A DNA stretch of 64,000 nt, taken from contig NZ_BDCF01000025.1 of the NCBI RefSeq assembly GCF_001613365.1, positions 36,998-100,997 of the forward strand, in the 5' to 3' direction. The first letter of the stretch is position 1, and every line of letters starts with the position of its first letter. Below the pieces are notes generated by a model. That model was not told the DNA's origin and searched no databases. It worked only from the letters and a program-made list of their open reading frames with translations. The DNA is from Nocardia xishanensis NBRC 101358 (GTDB lineage Bacteria > Actinomycetota > Actinomycetes > Mycobacteriales > Mycobacteriaceae). Of this stretch, positions 15,629 through 23,923 are shown piece after piece. A program made the translations under genes and the position numbers.

Positions 15629-17143
15629 TCAGCGCCCGGAACGACGACCGAGCGGGACGCGAAGGACGGCGTCCGTGCCGACGTCGGCGCCGGGGTGCAG
15701 GCCGATGGAGCCGCCGAGTTCCGCGGTCACCAGCGTGCGCACGATCTGCAGGCCGAGGCGATCGGAGGCTTCCAGGCTGAAGCCGGGCGGGAGGCCGCGG
15801 CCGTCGTCGCTGATGATCACGTCGAGCCAGCGCGCGGAGCGCTCGGAACGAATCGTCACGGTGCCGGTCTGACCGGAGTCGAAGGCGTGCTCGATGGCGT
15901 TCTGCACCAACTCGGTCAGCACCATCACCAGCGGGGTGGCGCGTTCGGCGGAGAAAACGCCCAGCGAGCCCGCGCGGCGCACCTTGATCCGTGTGGTGTG
16001 CACGGTCGCGACGTCGGCCATTATCGGCAGCAACCGGTCGACGACCTCGTCCAGATCGACTTCTTCGTCCACCGACATCGACAGCATCTCGTGCACCGAG
16101 GCGATCGAGGTCACCCTGCGCACCGACTCCGTCAGCGCGACCTGCGCCTCCTCGTTCTCGGTGCGGCGGGCCTGCAAACGCAGCAGCGCGGCGACGGTCT
16201 GGAGATTGTTCTTCACCCGGTGGTGGATTTCGCGGATCGTCGCGTCCTTGGACAGCAGCGCGCGGTCGCGCCGCTTCACCTCGGTGACGTCGCGGACCAG
16301 CACCGCGGCGCCGGCGAGTTCACCGTGCGGGCGCAACACGAGGGTCCGCAGCAGCACGGTGGCGCCGCGCGCCTCGACCTCCATGCGTCGTCCGGTGCGT
16401 CCGGCCAGCGCGGCCTGGATGTCGCCGACGACCTCTTGGGCGTCGAACGGGTCGGTGATCAGCGAGCGGGTGGTGACGGCCAGATCCTGTCCGGCCAGAT
16501 CGCTCTGCAGGCCCATCCGGTGATAGGCCGAGAGCGCGTTCGGGCTGGCGTAGACCACCGTGCCGTCGGTGTCGAGCCGGATGAAGCCGTCGCCCGCGCG
16601 CGGGCTGGAATGCGTGGCGGCCCGGTCCTCGGTGGTCGGGAAACTGCCGTCGGCGATCATCTGACACAGGTCGTCCGCGCACGCGACGTAGGCGATCTCG
16701 AGGGTGCTGCGTACCCGGGAGCGCTGCATGTCGGTGTCGCGGGAAAGCACCGCGATCACGTCGTCGCCGCAGCGCACCGGGATGGCCTCGCGGATGGCGT
16801 GCACCGGATGCGGGTGATAGACGCCCTGCGCCTCCACATCGCTGTCGGCGCGCACGATCTTGCCGGTCATCAACGCGTCGAAGACCTGCGGATGATCGGC
16901 CTGGACGGCGGTGGTGCCGACCAGGTCCTCCACGTGCACGGTAGCCGCCGTGGTCGGACGGCACTGAGCGACGCACACGATGTCCGCGCCTTCGACAATC
17001 GGACCCGCACCGACCCACAGCAGCAGGTCGGCGAAGGACAGATCGGCGAGCAACTGCCAATCTCCAACCACCCGTTGCAGATGATCCACGGCGACGCCGG
17101 GCAGGTCGGTGTGTTCGGCAAGAAGCTCGCTCAGTGTCGCCAC
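15629..17143 (-). CDS. pdtaS: PdtaS cytosolic histidine kinase
   Basis: A 504-residue soluble kinase. An N-terminal GAF-like domain (about 1-165) is followed by a PAS domain (about 185-290), then a HisKA_2 dimerisation domain with EIHHRVKNNLQ (phospho-acceptor His307 or His308) and a HATPase with DDGRGLP. There are no membrane segments. It is the orthologue of Rv3220c, whose partner PdtaR is an ANTAR-type RNA-binding response regulator encoded elsewhere (Rv1626); no PdtaR lies in this window. The system is implicated in copper/NO signalling and translation control in mycobacteria. It starts 20 bases after the biotinylated-protein gene and is probably co-transcribed with it. Confidence 0.94.
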   Translation of the reverse strand: MATLSELLAEHTDLPGVAVDHLQRVVGDWQLLADLSFADLLLWVGAGPIVEGADIVCVAQCRPTTAATVHVEDLVGTTAVQADHPQVFDALMTGKIVRADSDVEAQGVYHPHPVHAIREAIPVRCGDDVIAVLSRDTDMQRSRVRSTLEIAYVACADDLCQMIADGSFPTTEDRAATHSSPRAGDGFIRLDTDGTVVYASPNALSAYHRMGLQSDLAGQDLAVTTRSLITDPFDAQEVVGDIQAALAGRTGRRMEVEARGATVLLRTLVLRPHGELAGAAVLVRDVTEVKRRDRALLSKDATIREIHHRVKNNLQTVAALLRLQARRTENEEAQVALTESVRRVTSIASVHEMLSMSVDEEVDLDEVVDRLLPIMADVATVHTTRIKVRRAGSLGVFSAERATPLVMVLTELVQNAIEHAFDSGQTGTVTIRSERSARWLDVIISDDGRGLPPGFSLEASDRLGLQIVRTLVTAELGGSIGLHPGADVGTDAVLRVPLGRRSGR

Positions 17144-17163
17144 GTTCGGTCTACCGCTTCGCG

Positions 17164-17379
17164 CTAGGAGATGACGGCGATGAGATCGCCCTGCTGTAGC
17201 ACCTGGCCGGGCGCGACCGCGACGGCGGTGACCTCGCCGCCGTGCTCGGCGAGCACCGGGATCTCCATCTTCATCGACTCCAGCAGGATCAGCGTCTGGT
17301 CGATCTCGACGTGATCGCCCACGGCCACGTCCACGGTAATGACCGTGGACACCATCTCCGCGCGCACTTCCTCAGCCAT
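17164..17379 (-). CDS. Small biotin/lipoyl-attachment protein (TB7.3-like)
   Basis: A 71-residue free-standing biotinyl domain. The acceptor lysine is in ESMKMEI, flanked by the hallmark GDHVEIDQTL and APGQVLQQGDLIAVI strands. It matches the M. tuberculosis biotinylated protein TB7.3 (Rv3221c), whose carboxylase partner is unclear; no carboxylase lies nearby. ATG 17379 was chosen because it gives the family length. It is upstream of pdtaS on the same strand. Confidence 0.93.
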   Translation of the reverse strand: MAEEVRAEMVSTVITVDVAVGDHVEIDQTLILLESMKMEIPVLAEHGGEVTAVAVAPGQVLQQGDLIAVIS

Positions 17380-17512
17380 GACACCTCATTCACTCGGTTG
17401 ATCGGGCGGCTCCGCCGGACCTCGGGCGGCGACGCCGCACCGCGCCGTATCCGCTGAAGGTACAGCCAACCACACATGAAAGAATGGCCTTCAATCAGAA
17501 GGGAGACTACCT

Positions 17513-17587
17513 ATGGGTAAGCGCGGACGTAAGAAGCGCAGCCGCAAGGGAAACGCGGCCAACCACGGCAAGCGGCCCAACGCCTGA
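17513..17587 (+). CDS. 50S ribosomal protein bL37 (24 residues)
   Basis: A 24-codon gene starting MGKRGRKKRSRKG and ending NHGKRPNA: 11 of 24 residues are Lys or Arg. The ends match the actinobacterial bL37 found in mycobacterial ribosome structures (AURKAIP1/COX24-like motif). GAAGGGAG lies eight bases before ATG 17513. It stands alone, divergent from the biotinyl-protein gene and closed by a 21-bp-stem terminator. It is easily missed because of its size. Confidence 0.93.
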   Translation: MGKRGRKKRSRKGNAANHGKRPNA

Positions 17588-17600
17588 GCCGCAGCGCACG

Positions 17601-17653
17601 AAACGACCGAGCGGCACGCTCCCCACTGGGAAGAGCGTGCCGCTCGGTCGTTT
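17601..17653. terminator. Bidirectional terminator with perfect 21-bp stem
   Basis: Arms 17601-17621 and 17633-17653 are exact complements, running from AAACGACC to GGTCGTTT so that either strand ends in U-rich sequence. It separates bL37 (+) from the anti-sigma gene (-). Confidence 0.92.
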
Positions 17654-17660
17654 TCGGGTC

Positions 17661-17948
17661 TCAGGCCTCGGGGCTGTCGGACCTGATCACCGTGATCGAC
17701 TTGTGGATCTCCAGAGTCAGCCGGTCGCGCAACGAGTCCGGCGCTCTGTCGCCGCCGCACTTGCGGCTGAGCAGACTCTTGATCTTCTCCTCGATGCCGT
17801 ACGCCTCGATACACGGCGAGCAGTGATCCATATGATGCTGCAGGCGAGCGCGGGTCGCGTCGTCACATTCGCCGTCCAGCATGAGCCAGACGTCGGCCAG
17901 TACCGCCGTGCAGTCGAGGTCCATGTCGGGGTCCCGCTCCACACTCAC
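17661..17948 (-). CDS. rshA: RsrA/RshA-type zinc anti-sigma factor
   Basis: A 95-residue ZAS-family redox anti-sigma factor. The zinc/thiol ligands are C13, H39, C43 and C46 (HMDHCSPC), matching the RsrA arrangement. Reduced protein holds SigH; disulfide stress ejects zinc and releases it. GTG 17948 overlaps the sigH stop by four bases (GTGA), so translation is coupled and the ratio to sigma factor is fixed. GGAGG for this start lies within the sigH end. It is expressed from the sigH promoter, which forms a negative loop. Confidence 0.95.
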   Translation of the reverse strand: MSVERDPDMDLDCTAVLADVWLMLDGECDDATRARLQHHMDHCSPCIEAYGIEEKIKSLLSRKCGGDRAPDSLRDRLTLEIHKSITVIRSDSPEA

Positions 17949-18703
17949 TGCTTGACCTCCTGGCGCTCGCTGCGGTTGAACCCCCGTTCGCGCGCCACGT
18001 CGGCGAGCAAACCTTTCAATTGCTTGCGGCCGCGGTGCAGCCGGGACATCACCGTACCGATGGGAGTGCCCATGATGTCGGCGATCTCCTTGTACGGGAA
18101 GCCTTCGACGTCCGCGTAATACACCGCCATACGGAATTCTTCCGGCAGTTCCTGCAGCGCGGCCTTGATGTCGTCGTCCGGCAGTGCGTCGAGCGCCTCG
18201 ACCTCGGCCGAGCGCAGACCGGTCGAGCTGTGCTCCGCGGTGGCGGCCAGCTGCCAGTCGGTGATCTCGTCGGTCGGGTACTGCGCGGGCTGGCGCTGCT
18301 TCTTGCGGTAGGAGTTGATGTAGGTGTTCGTCAGGATCCGGTACAACCAGGCGCGCAGGTTGGTGCCCTCCTTGAAGGACTTGAACCCCTGGAACGCCTT
18401 GACGTAGGTCTCCTGCACGAGGTCCTCGGCGTCGGCCGGGTTCCTGGTCATACGCAGCGCCGCGCCGTAGAGCTGGTCGAGCAGCGGGAGCGCGTCCCGC
18501 TCGAATCGCCGCGCCAGCTCGGCATCATCGACCGCGGTGCCGACCTCGCCGTCGTCGTGCACCACGCCTTCGTCGCTCGTCACACCTGTCCCTTCGATAG
18601 CTGTACCTGCCAAATCTACCGGCAAGTCCAGATCGGAGGGGAACCCGGCATTCGTCGGCGACGCGACGGTCCACACCGGACGTTCGTCGAGCAGAACGGA
18701 CAC
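17945..18703 (-). CDS. sigH: SigH (SigR-type) ECF sigma factor, with probable long and short isoforms
   Basis: The master sigma factor of thiol-oxidative and heat stress. Region 2 has DQLYGAALRMTRNPADAEDLVQET, split as DQLYGAALRM and NPADAEDLVQET, with the -10 recognition stretch RAWLYRILTNTYIN; region 4 has YKEIADIMGTPIGTVMSRLHRGRK. Two starts have good ribosome sites: GTG 18703 (AAGGAG, six bases) and GTG 18583 (GAAGGGA). They give 252 and 212 residues; the shorter is close to the 216 residues of M. tuberculosis SigH. The additional 40 residues are poorly structured. A SigH-type promoter upstream of the long start implies autoregulation. Confidence 0.95.
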   Translation of the reverse strand: MSVLLDERPVWTVASPTNAGFPSDLDLPVDLAGTAIEGTGVTSDEGVVHDDGEVGTAVDDAELARRFERDALPLLDQLYGAALRMTRNPADAEDLVQETYVKAFQGFKSFKEGTNLRAWLYRILTNTYINSYRKKQRQPAQYPTDEITDWQLAATAEHSSTGLRSAEVEALDALPDDDIKAALQELPEEFRMAVYYADVEGFPYKEIADIMGTPIGTVMSRLHRGRKQLKGLLADVARERGFNRSERQEVKQ

Positions 18704-18778
18704 CGACATCTCCTTCACGTGGTCCATCGTGCTGTTCGTCCGGCGCGACGGCGGTCCGCCGCGCCTGTTATCGCATGC

Positions 18779-18805
18779 AACATGCCCGCCTCACGCTGTG
18801 TTCCC
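18779..18805 (-). promoter_or_regulatory. SigH autoregulatory promoter
   Basis: On the minus strand, GGGAAC (18805-18800), an 18-nt spacer and GTT (18781-18779) match GGGAAY-N18-GTT exactly. A start of transcription about 10 nt after GTT would leave a leader of some 65 nt before GTG 18703. Confidence 0.85.
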
Positions 18806-18905
18806 ACGCGCGGCGCTTCGCGGTTTCCCGCACGGGACGAACGGCACGGGGGCGGCTGGAAATCGAGTTGCGGAACGGGCGCCGCGCGCGGCTAATCTGT
18901 CGCCC

Positions 18906-19397
18906 ATGGCAGGCGCTTCGACCCCCGCGATCCGCACCCTGACCAAGGCGGGCATAGCGCACCGCGTGCACTCCTACGCCCACGATCCGCGCGCCGACTC
19001 CTACGGCGCCGAGGCGGTCGATGCGTTGGCCGCCGAGCTCGGCGTGAGCGCGGCGCAGATCTTCAAGACGTTGGTGGTCGAGTTGTCGACCGGCACGCTC
19101 GCGGTCGCGGTGCTTCCGGTGCCGAATACGCTGTCGCTCAAGGCCGCCGCCGCTGCCCTGAGTGCGCCCAAGGCGGCGATGGCCGACAAGACCAAGGCCG
19201 AACGCACCACCGGTTACGTACTCGGCGGCATCTCCCCGCTCGGGCAACGCAAGCAGCTGCCGACCGTGGTCGACGACTCGGCGCTGCGCTGGGACCGTGT
19301 GCTGTGCAGCGCGGGCAAGCGCGGACTGGAGATCGAACTCGCGCCCGCCGACCTGGTCCGCGCCGCGTCGGCGGTCACCGCGTCCATCACGGCCTGA
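18906..19397 (+). CDS. ybaK: YbaK-type aminoacyl-tRNA deacylase
   Basis: A 163-residue YbaK/EbsC-family protein that hydrolyses mischarged Cys-tRNA(Pro) and related species. Family marks are AAQIFKTLVVEL (with the conserved Lys), VLPVPNTLSLKAAAAAL, TGYVLGGISPLGQRK and the C-terminal GLEIELAPADL. It is the equivalent of Rv3224A/B, which are split in M. tuberculosis but here form one intact frame. ATG 18906 has no clear SD. TAATCT lies with its last T eight bases upstream, compatible with a leaderless mRNA. It diverges from sigH. Confidence 0.9.
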   Translation: MAGASTPAIRTLTKAGIAHRVHSYAHDPRADSYGAEAVDALAAELGVSAAQIFKTLVVELSTGTLAVAVLPVPNTLSLKAAAAALSAPKAAMADKTKAERTTGYVLGGISPLGQRKQLPTVVDDSALRWDRVLCSAGKRGLEIELAPADLVRAASAVTASITA

Positions 19398-19598
19398 GGG
19401 CAACGCCGAAGGGCGGCACAACCGGCGGCCCTGCGGCGTCGAATTGCTCTGTGTAACGCCTCGGGCGGCACGACCCCGAAACAGCGGGCGCGCCGCCCCT
19501 TCTGTGCGTTACTGATCTGTGCGTCACCCGCTCCAAGTCGCTGATTTCTGCGTTACCGAACAAGGTCCGATTCATCCGACCCGAGGATGTGATGCGAA

Positions 19599-19985
19599 AT
19601 GTCCCAGCACTACCGTCTGCGCACCGCGATCGTCGCTCTCGCCGGAGCCGCCCTGCTGACCGCAGGCTCCGCCGCGTTGCAGGCGCCCGAGGCCGCCGCC
19701 GCGCCGGGCGGCCCGTCCGCGACTCAGGTCGAGGGCCCGTTCGACGGGCTGGCCGGTGACGAGTCCGACGGCGATCCCTTCGCCGGGCTGGCCGGTGGGG
19801 ATTCCGACAAGAAGTCCGACGACAAGTCCGAGAAGAAGTCCGAACTCGACAAGGAGCTGGACGAGAAGGCGGACAAGGCCGAGAAGAACAGCGGCGGCGT
19901 CACCAGCGCGATCATCGATCTGGTGGCCGACGTCATCAAGTGCGGGCTCAACATCGCCACCGACTCGGTGAAATGCAAGCTGTGA
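19599..19985 (+). CDS. Secreted low-complexity charged protein
   Basis: A 128-residue protein that I do not recognise. A clear Sec signal peptide (RLRTAIVALAGAALLTAGSA) is likely cleaved after AAAA near residue 35. The mature part has two GLAGxxSDGDPF-like units, a Lys/Asp/Glu-rich charged stretch (about 70-97, possibly helical) and a hydrophobic C-terminal helix with two Cys (IKCGLNIATDSVKCKL), which could form a disulfide or amphipathic anchor. It is monocistronic with its own 200-base upstream region. Two TGCGTTAC/TGTGTAAC-like elements occur upstream. Confidence 0.75.
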   Translation: MSQHYRLRTAIVALAGAALLTAGSAALQAPEAAAAPGGPSATQVEGPFDGLAGDESDGDPFAGLAGGDSDKKSDDKSEKKSELDKELDEKADKAEKNSGGVTSAIIDLVADVIKCGLNIATDSVKCKL

Positions 19986-20021
19986 GGCACACGAGCCGAC
20001 GGGAGCGCGAAGGCCGGGCGA

Positions 20022-20828
20022 TCACAAAAGGCTGATCTGCCCGGCTGTCTCCGCGCCGCTGCCACCCGACACCTCGGCGAGCAGTTCGGGACCGTTGTTC
20101 TTCACGCTGTTCACCAGCGGCGACACCGGGCGCGCGACGATGCCCGCCACCTCGTCCACGCTCGGTGTCGCGAGCAGTTCCGCCGGGGCCGGGTGGTCCG
20201 GGTCCAGCCAGGCGTCCCAGTGCTCGCGCGCCATCGGCAGCGGCATCCGGTCGTGGATGCGGGCCAGGTCGCCGACCGCGTCGGTGGTCAGGATGGTGCA
20301 GGAAAGCAGCGGCTCGCTGTCGCGCACCGAGCGGTCCCGCCACACCGACCACAGCCCCGCCATGTACAGCAGGGAGCCGTCCGCGTTGGCCATGAAGTAG
20401 GGGTGCTTGACGGCCTTGCCCTTCGCGCCGCCGATCGAATCCGGTTCCGTCAGCCACTCGTACCAGCCGTCCATCGGCACCAGGCAGCGCCGGTATTTCA
20501 CGGCGTCGCGGAACGAAGGGGTGGTGGCCGCCTTGTCCGCGCGGGCGTTGAAGAGCGGCTTGCCCTTGGCAGGGACGCCGGGTTCGGCGGCCTTGGTCCA
20601 GGTGGGGATCAGTCCCCACCGCATTCGCCGGATGCGCAGCTTCGGATCGTCGTCGGGGTGGTCGTGGTCGCGCCGCTCGACCACGGTCAGCACCCGATTC
20701 GTCGGCGCCACGTTATAGTTCTCGAAACCACTTGCGCGTGAGTCTTTTTCGCTGCCGGTCTCGTCGATGGCGTCCAGCTCGACCGCGAGCCTGCCCGGGT
20801 TCGTCGTCGTCGCATATCGTCCGCACAT
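20022..20828 (-). CDS. SRAP/HMCES-family abasic-site-processing protein
   Basis: A 268-residue SOS-response-associated peptidase (YedK/HMCES fold). Cys2 (MCGRY) forms a thiazolidine crosslink to abasic sites in single-stranded DNA after Met removal. Other active-site marks are NYNVAPTN, MRWGLIP, FNARAD, GWYEW and IHDRMP, with the catalytic Glu and His. Orthologue of Rv3226c. The start codon directly follows a promoter whose predicted start point is the A of ATG, so the mRNA is probably leaderless. A PafBC-like element is upstream, consistent with induction by DNA damage. Confidence 0.94.
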   Translation of the reverse strand: MCGRYATTTNPGRLAVELDAIDETGSEKDSRASGFENYNVAPTNRVLTVVERRDHDHPDDDPKLRIRRMRWGLIPTWTKAAEPGVPAKGKPLFNARADKAATTPSFRDAVKYRRCLVPMDGWYEWLTEPDSIGGAKGKAVKHPYFMANADGSLLYMAGLWSVWRDRSVRDSEPLLSCTILTTDAVGDLARIHDRMPLPMAREHWDAWLDPDHPAPAELLATPSVDEVAGIVARPVSPLVNSVKNNGPELLAEVSGGSGAETAGQISLL

Positions 20829-20835
20829 ATCTCCG

Positions 20836-20858
20836 ATACTCCCACCTCACACCGACAA
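20836..20858 (-). promoter_or_regulatory. PafBC/RecA-NDp-like promoter for the SRAP gene
   Basis: On the minus strand TTGTCGGTG (20858-20850), 8 nt, then GAGTAT (20841-20836), eight bases before the ATG. The LexA-independent DNA-damage promoters of mycobacteria follow TTGTCRGTG-N8-TANNNT. Only the first -10 base departs from it. Confidence 0.7.
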
Positions 20859-20998
20859 GCTCGGGGACAATCGATACCGAGTGGTGACCTGGTGAGAGTT
20901 TTGACCTAGCATTCTCTCAACGGATGGGGCGGCCATCACACCCATCCGCTCCGGCACGCGCACCGACCGGCCACCGTAGAGGCAAGAGGAGAGCCCAC

Positions 20999-22507
20999 GT
21001 GACAACCACCGAGACCACCCCCGCCACACCCGACACGCTGCTGAAGTCTGTCGACCCGGCAACGGGCGAGGTCATCGCCACCTACCCGATCGCCGACGAG
21101 GACGCGGTGCGCGCGGCCGTCGCCAAGGCCCGCATCGCCGCCACCACCTGGGGCGCGCTGAGCTTCGACGAGCGCCGCAAGCACCTGCTGCGCTGGTCGA
21201 GCCGCTTGGTCGCCGACTCCGAGGAATTCACCGCGCTGATCCACAAGGAGAACGGCAAACCGCTCGACGACGCGTTCCTCGAATTGATGCTCGCGCTCGA
21301 GCACATCGCGTGGGCGGCCAAGAACGCCAAGAAGCTGCTCGCGCCGAAGAAGGTCTCCCCCGGCGTGCTGATGTCGAACTTCGCCGCCCGTCTCGAGCAG
21401 CGCCCGCTCGGCGTCATCGGCGTGATCGGACCGTGGAACTACCCCGTCTACACTCCGAACGGCTCCATCGCCTACGCCCTCGCCGCGGGCAACACCGTGG
21501 TGTTCAAGCCGAGCGAATTCTCCACTGGCATCGGCAATTTCCTCGCCGAGGCGTTCAAGAAGGCCAACCCCGAACTGCCCGAGGGCATCTTCGAGACCAT
21601 CAACGGCTACGGCGCGACCGGCGCGGCGCTGGTGAAGTCCGGCGTCGACAAGATCGCCTTCACCGGCTCCACCGCGACCGGCAAGCGCATCATGGCCGCG
21701 GCCGCCGAGACCCTCACCCCGGTCCTGCTGGAGTGCGGCGGCAAGGACGCGGTGATCGTGGCAGGCGACGCCGACGTCAAGGCCGCGGCCGACGCGGTGG
21801 CCTGGGGCGCCACCGCCAACAGCGGCCAGACTTGCGCGGGCGTGGAGCGGGTCTACGTCGATCGCTCGGTCCGTGAGGAATTCGTCGCCGAGGTGAAGCG
21901 GATCCTGTCCGACATCAAGCCCGGCTCGGACGACAAGGCCGCCTACGGCCCGATGACCATGCCGAGCCAGATCGACATCGTGCGCCGCCACATCGAGGAC
22001 GCGCTGAAGAAGGGCGGCACCGCGATACTCGGCGGGCCCGAGTCGATCAAAGGCCCGTTCATCGAGCCGGTGGTGCTGGTCGACGTGGACGAGGACTCCG
22101 AGGCGGTGGCCGAGGAGACCTTCGGGCCGACCGTCACCATCCGCACCGTCGACGGCGTGGACGAGGCGGTGGAACTGGCCAACAAGTCCAAGTACGGCCT
22201 GTCCTCGGCGGTGTACTCGAAGAAGAACGGCCTGGACATCGCGCGCCGGTTGCGCGTCGGCGCCACCTCGGTGAACTCGGTGCTCGCCTTCGCCGCCATC
22301 CCCGGACTGCCGTTCGGCGGGGTCGCCGATTCCGGCATCGGCCGCATCCACGGCGAACCCGGCCTGCGTGAGTTCGTGCGGCCGCATTCGATCGCGGTGC
22401 AGCGCTTCACGGTTCCCGGTATGGCGCTGCTCAGCTACACCCGCACCGATTCGACCATGAAGCTGCTGCGCAAGCTGGTTCCGTTCCTGCACGGACGGCA
22501 CAAGTAG
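20999..22507 (+). CDS. NAD(P)-dependent aldehyde dehydrogenase
   Basis: A 502-residue class-3-like ALDH. Catalytic residues are Glu245 (LLECGGKD) and Cys279 (NSGQTCAG); the nucleotide-binding GSTATGK and the PWNYPVYTPNG segment are present. The C-terminal extension (GMALLSYTRTDSTMKLLRKL) is hydrophobic and basic and may touch the membrane, as in fatty-aldehyde dehydrogenases. The oxidation of a medium or long-chain aldehyde is a fair guess in view of the two alkB genes 30 kb away, but the substrate is not proven. Start GTG 20999 has AGAGGAG upstream; the frame is open to 20924. Confidence 0.9.
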   Translation: MTTTETTPATPDTLLKSVDPATGEVIATYPIADEDAVRAAVAKARIAATTWGALSFDERRKHLLRWSSRLVADSEEFTALIHKENGKPLDDAFLELMLALEHIAWAAKNAKKLLAPKKVSPGVLMSNFAARLEQRPLGVIGVIGPWNYPVYTPNGSIAYALAAGNTVVFKPSEFSTGIGNFLAEAFKKANPELPEGIFETINGYGATGAALVKSGVDKIAFTGSTATGKRIMAAAAETLTPVLLECGGKDAVIVAGDADVKAAADAVAWGATANSGQTCAGVERVYVDRSVREEFVAEVKRILSDIKPGSDDKAAYGPMTMPSQIDIVRRHIEDALKKGGTAILGGPESIKGPFIEPVVLVDVDEDSEAVAEETFGPTVTIRTVDGVDEAVELANKSKYGLSSAVYSKKNGLDIARRLRVGATSVNSVLAFAAIPGLPFGGVADSGIGRIHGEPGLREFVRPHSIAVQRFTVPGMALLSYTRTDSTMKLLRKLVPFLHGRHK

Positions 22508-22645
22508 ACGACGCGGGGTATGCGCGAACCCGCCGCCGCGGACGACGGGTTCGCGCATACCCGCGAGCCCGTCCACCCGGCACCGATTCGGCCGCAGTTC
22601 GCGACCGACAGTGTGTCCGATCCTCCGATGGGCCAAGATGGACTG

Positions 22646-23923
22646 GTGACTTTCTGGCCAGCGCCCCACGTCGATGTCCCGGTACACGCGACCGTCACCC
22701 TGCCCGGCTCCAAATCGATCACGAATCGCGCACTGATCCTCGCCGCGCTCGCCGACGGACCCTCCACGATCACGGGGGCGCTGCGCAGCCGCGACACCGA
22801 TCTCATGATCACCGCGCTCCGCGCGCTGGGCGCGGACATCGCGGGTGACGCCGAGACGCTGCACGTCACCCCGGCGAAGCTGGGCGGCGGCGCGGTCGAT
22901 TGCGGCCTCGCGGGCACCGTGATGCGGTTCCTGCCGTCGGTCGCGACGCTGGCCGTCGGTGATGTGGCCTTCGACGGCGACGCCCAGGCTCGGGTGCGGC
23001 CGCTGCGCACCATCCTGGACGCGCTGCGCGGGCTCGGCGCCGAGATCGACGGCGACGCGCTGCCGTTCACCGTGCACGGCAAGGGCGCGCTGCGCGGCGG
23101 CCCGGTCACCATCGACGCCTCGGGATCCTCGCAGTTCGTTTCCGGGCTGCTTCTCTCCGCCGCCCGTTTCGACGAGGGCGTGACCGTGCACCACGACGGC
23201 AAAGCGCTGCCGTCCATGCCGCACATCGAGATGACCGTGGAGATGCTGCGCCGCGCCGACGTTCGAGTGCAGGCGCCCACCGACAGCCGCAAGGCGCAGA
23301 CCTGGGTGGTCGAGCCGGGTCCGATCCGCGCTGTCGACTGGGACGTGGAACCGGACCTCTCCAACGCGACACCGTTCCTGGCCGCGGCGGCGGTCACCGG
23401 CGGCGAGGTGCGGATTCCGCACTGGCCGCGACTCACCACCCAGCCCGGTGACGTGATCCGCGAGATCCTCGTGCGCATGGGCGCGGAGGCCAGGGTCTTC
23501 GACGGCGTGCTCACCGTGCGCGGGCCGGAACGACTGGCGGGCATCGACATCGATCTGCACGACGTCGGCGAGCTCACCCCGACCGTCGCCGCGCTGGCCG
23601 CGCTGGCCGACTCTCCGTCCTGGCTGCGCGGCATCGCGCACCTGCGCGGGCACGAGACCGACCGGCTGGCCGCGCTGTCCACCGAGATCAACCGGCTCGG
23701 CGGCAAGGTCACCGAGACCGAGGACGGGCTGGAGATCGTTCCCGCACCGCTGCACGGCGGCGCCTGGCACTCCTACGCCGACCACCGGATGGCCACCGCG
23801 GGCGCGATCCTCGGCTTGCGGGTGCCCGGCGTCGAGATCGAGGACATCGGCACCACCGCCAAGACGCTGCCGAATTTCGTCGCGCTGTGGGAGCGGATGC
23901 TGAACGACGGAGCCGCGCACTGA
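22646..23923 (+). CDS. aroA: 3-phosphoshikimate 1-carboxyvinyltransferase (EPSP synthase)
   Basis: A 425-residue shikimate-pathway enzyme (shikimate 3-phosphate + PEP to EPSP). Diagnostic stretches are LPGSKSITNRALILAA near the N-terminus, LAGTVMRFLP, LRGHETDRLAAL and SYADHRMATAGA. The compact length and the missing Gly-Asn-Ala variant fit class I glyphosate-sensitive forms. Orthologue of Rv3227. GTG 22646 aligns with the family start (TFWPAPHVDVPVHATV); no strong SD is seen. The stop codon overlaps the proposed CTG start of rsgA, so the pair is coupled. Confidence 0.96.
   Translation: MTFWPAPHVDVPVHATVTLPGSKSITNRALILAALADGPSTITGALRSRDTDLMITALRALGADIAGDAETLHVTPAKLGGGAVDCGLAGTVMRFLPSVATLAVGDVAFDGDAQARVRPLRTILDALRGLGAEIDGDALPFTVHGKGALRGGPVTIDASGSSQFVSGLLLSAARFDEGVTVHHDGKALPSMPHIEMTVEMLRRADVRVQAPTDSRKAQTWVVEPGPIRAVDWDVEPDLSNATPFLAAAAVTGGEVRIPHWPRLTTQPGDVIREILVRMGAEARVFDGVLTVRGPERLAGIDIDLHDVGELTPTVAALAALADSPSWLRGIAHLRGHETDRLAALSTEINRLGGKVTETEDGLEIVPAPLHGGAWHSYADHRMATAGAILGLRVPGVEIEDIGTTAKTLPNFVALWERMLNDGAAH

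Noticed and set aside
20829..20998. LexA box for the SRAP gene
   Set aside because: No GAAC-N4-GTTC-type site was seen; the PafBC-like promoter explains damage control better.
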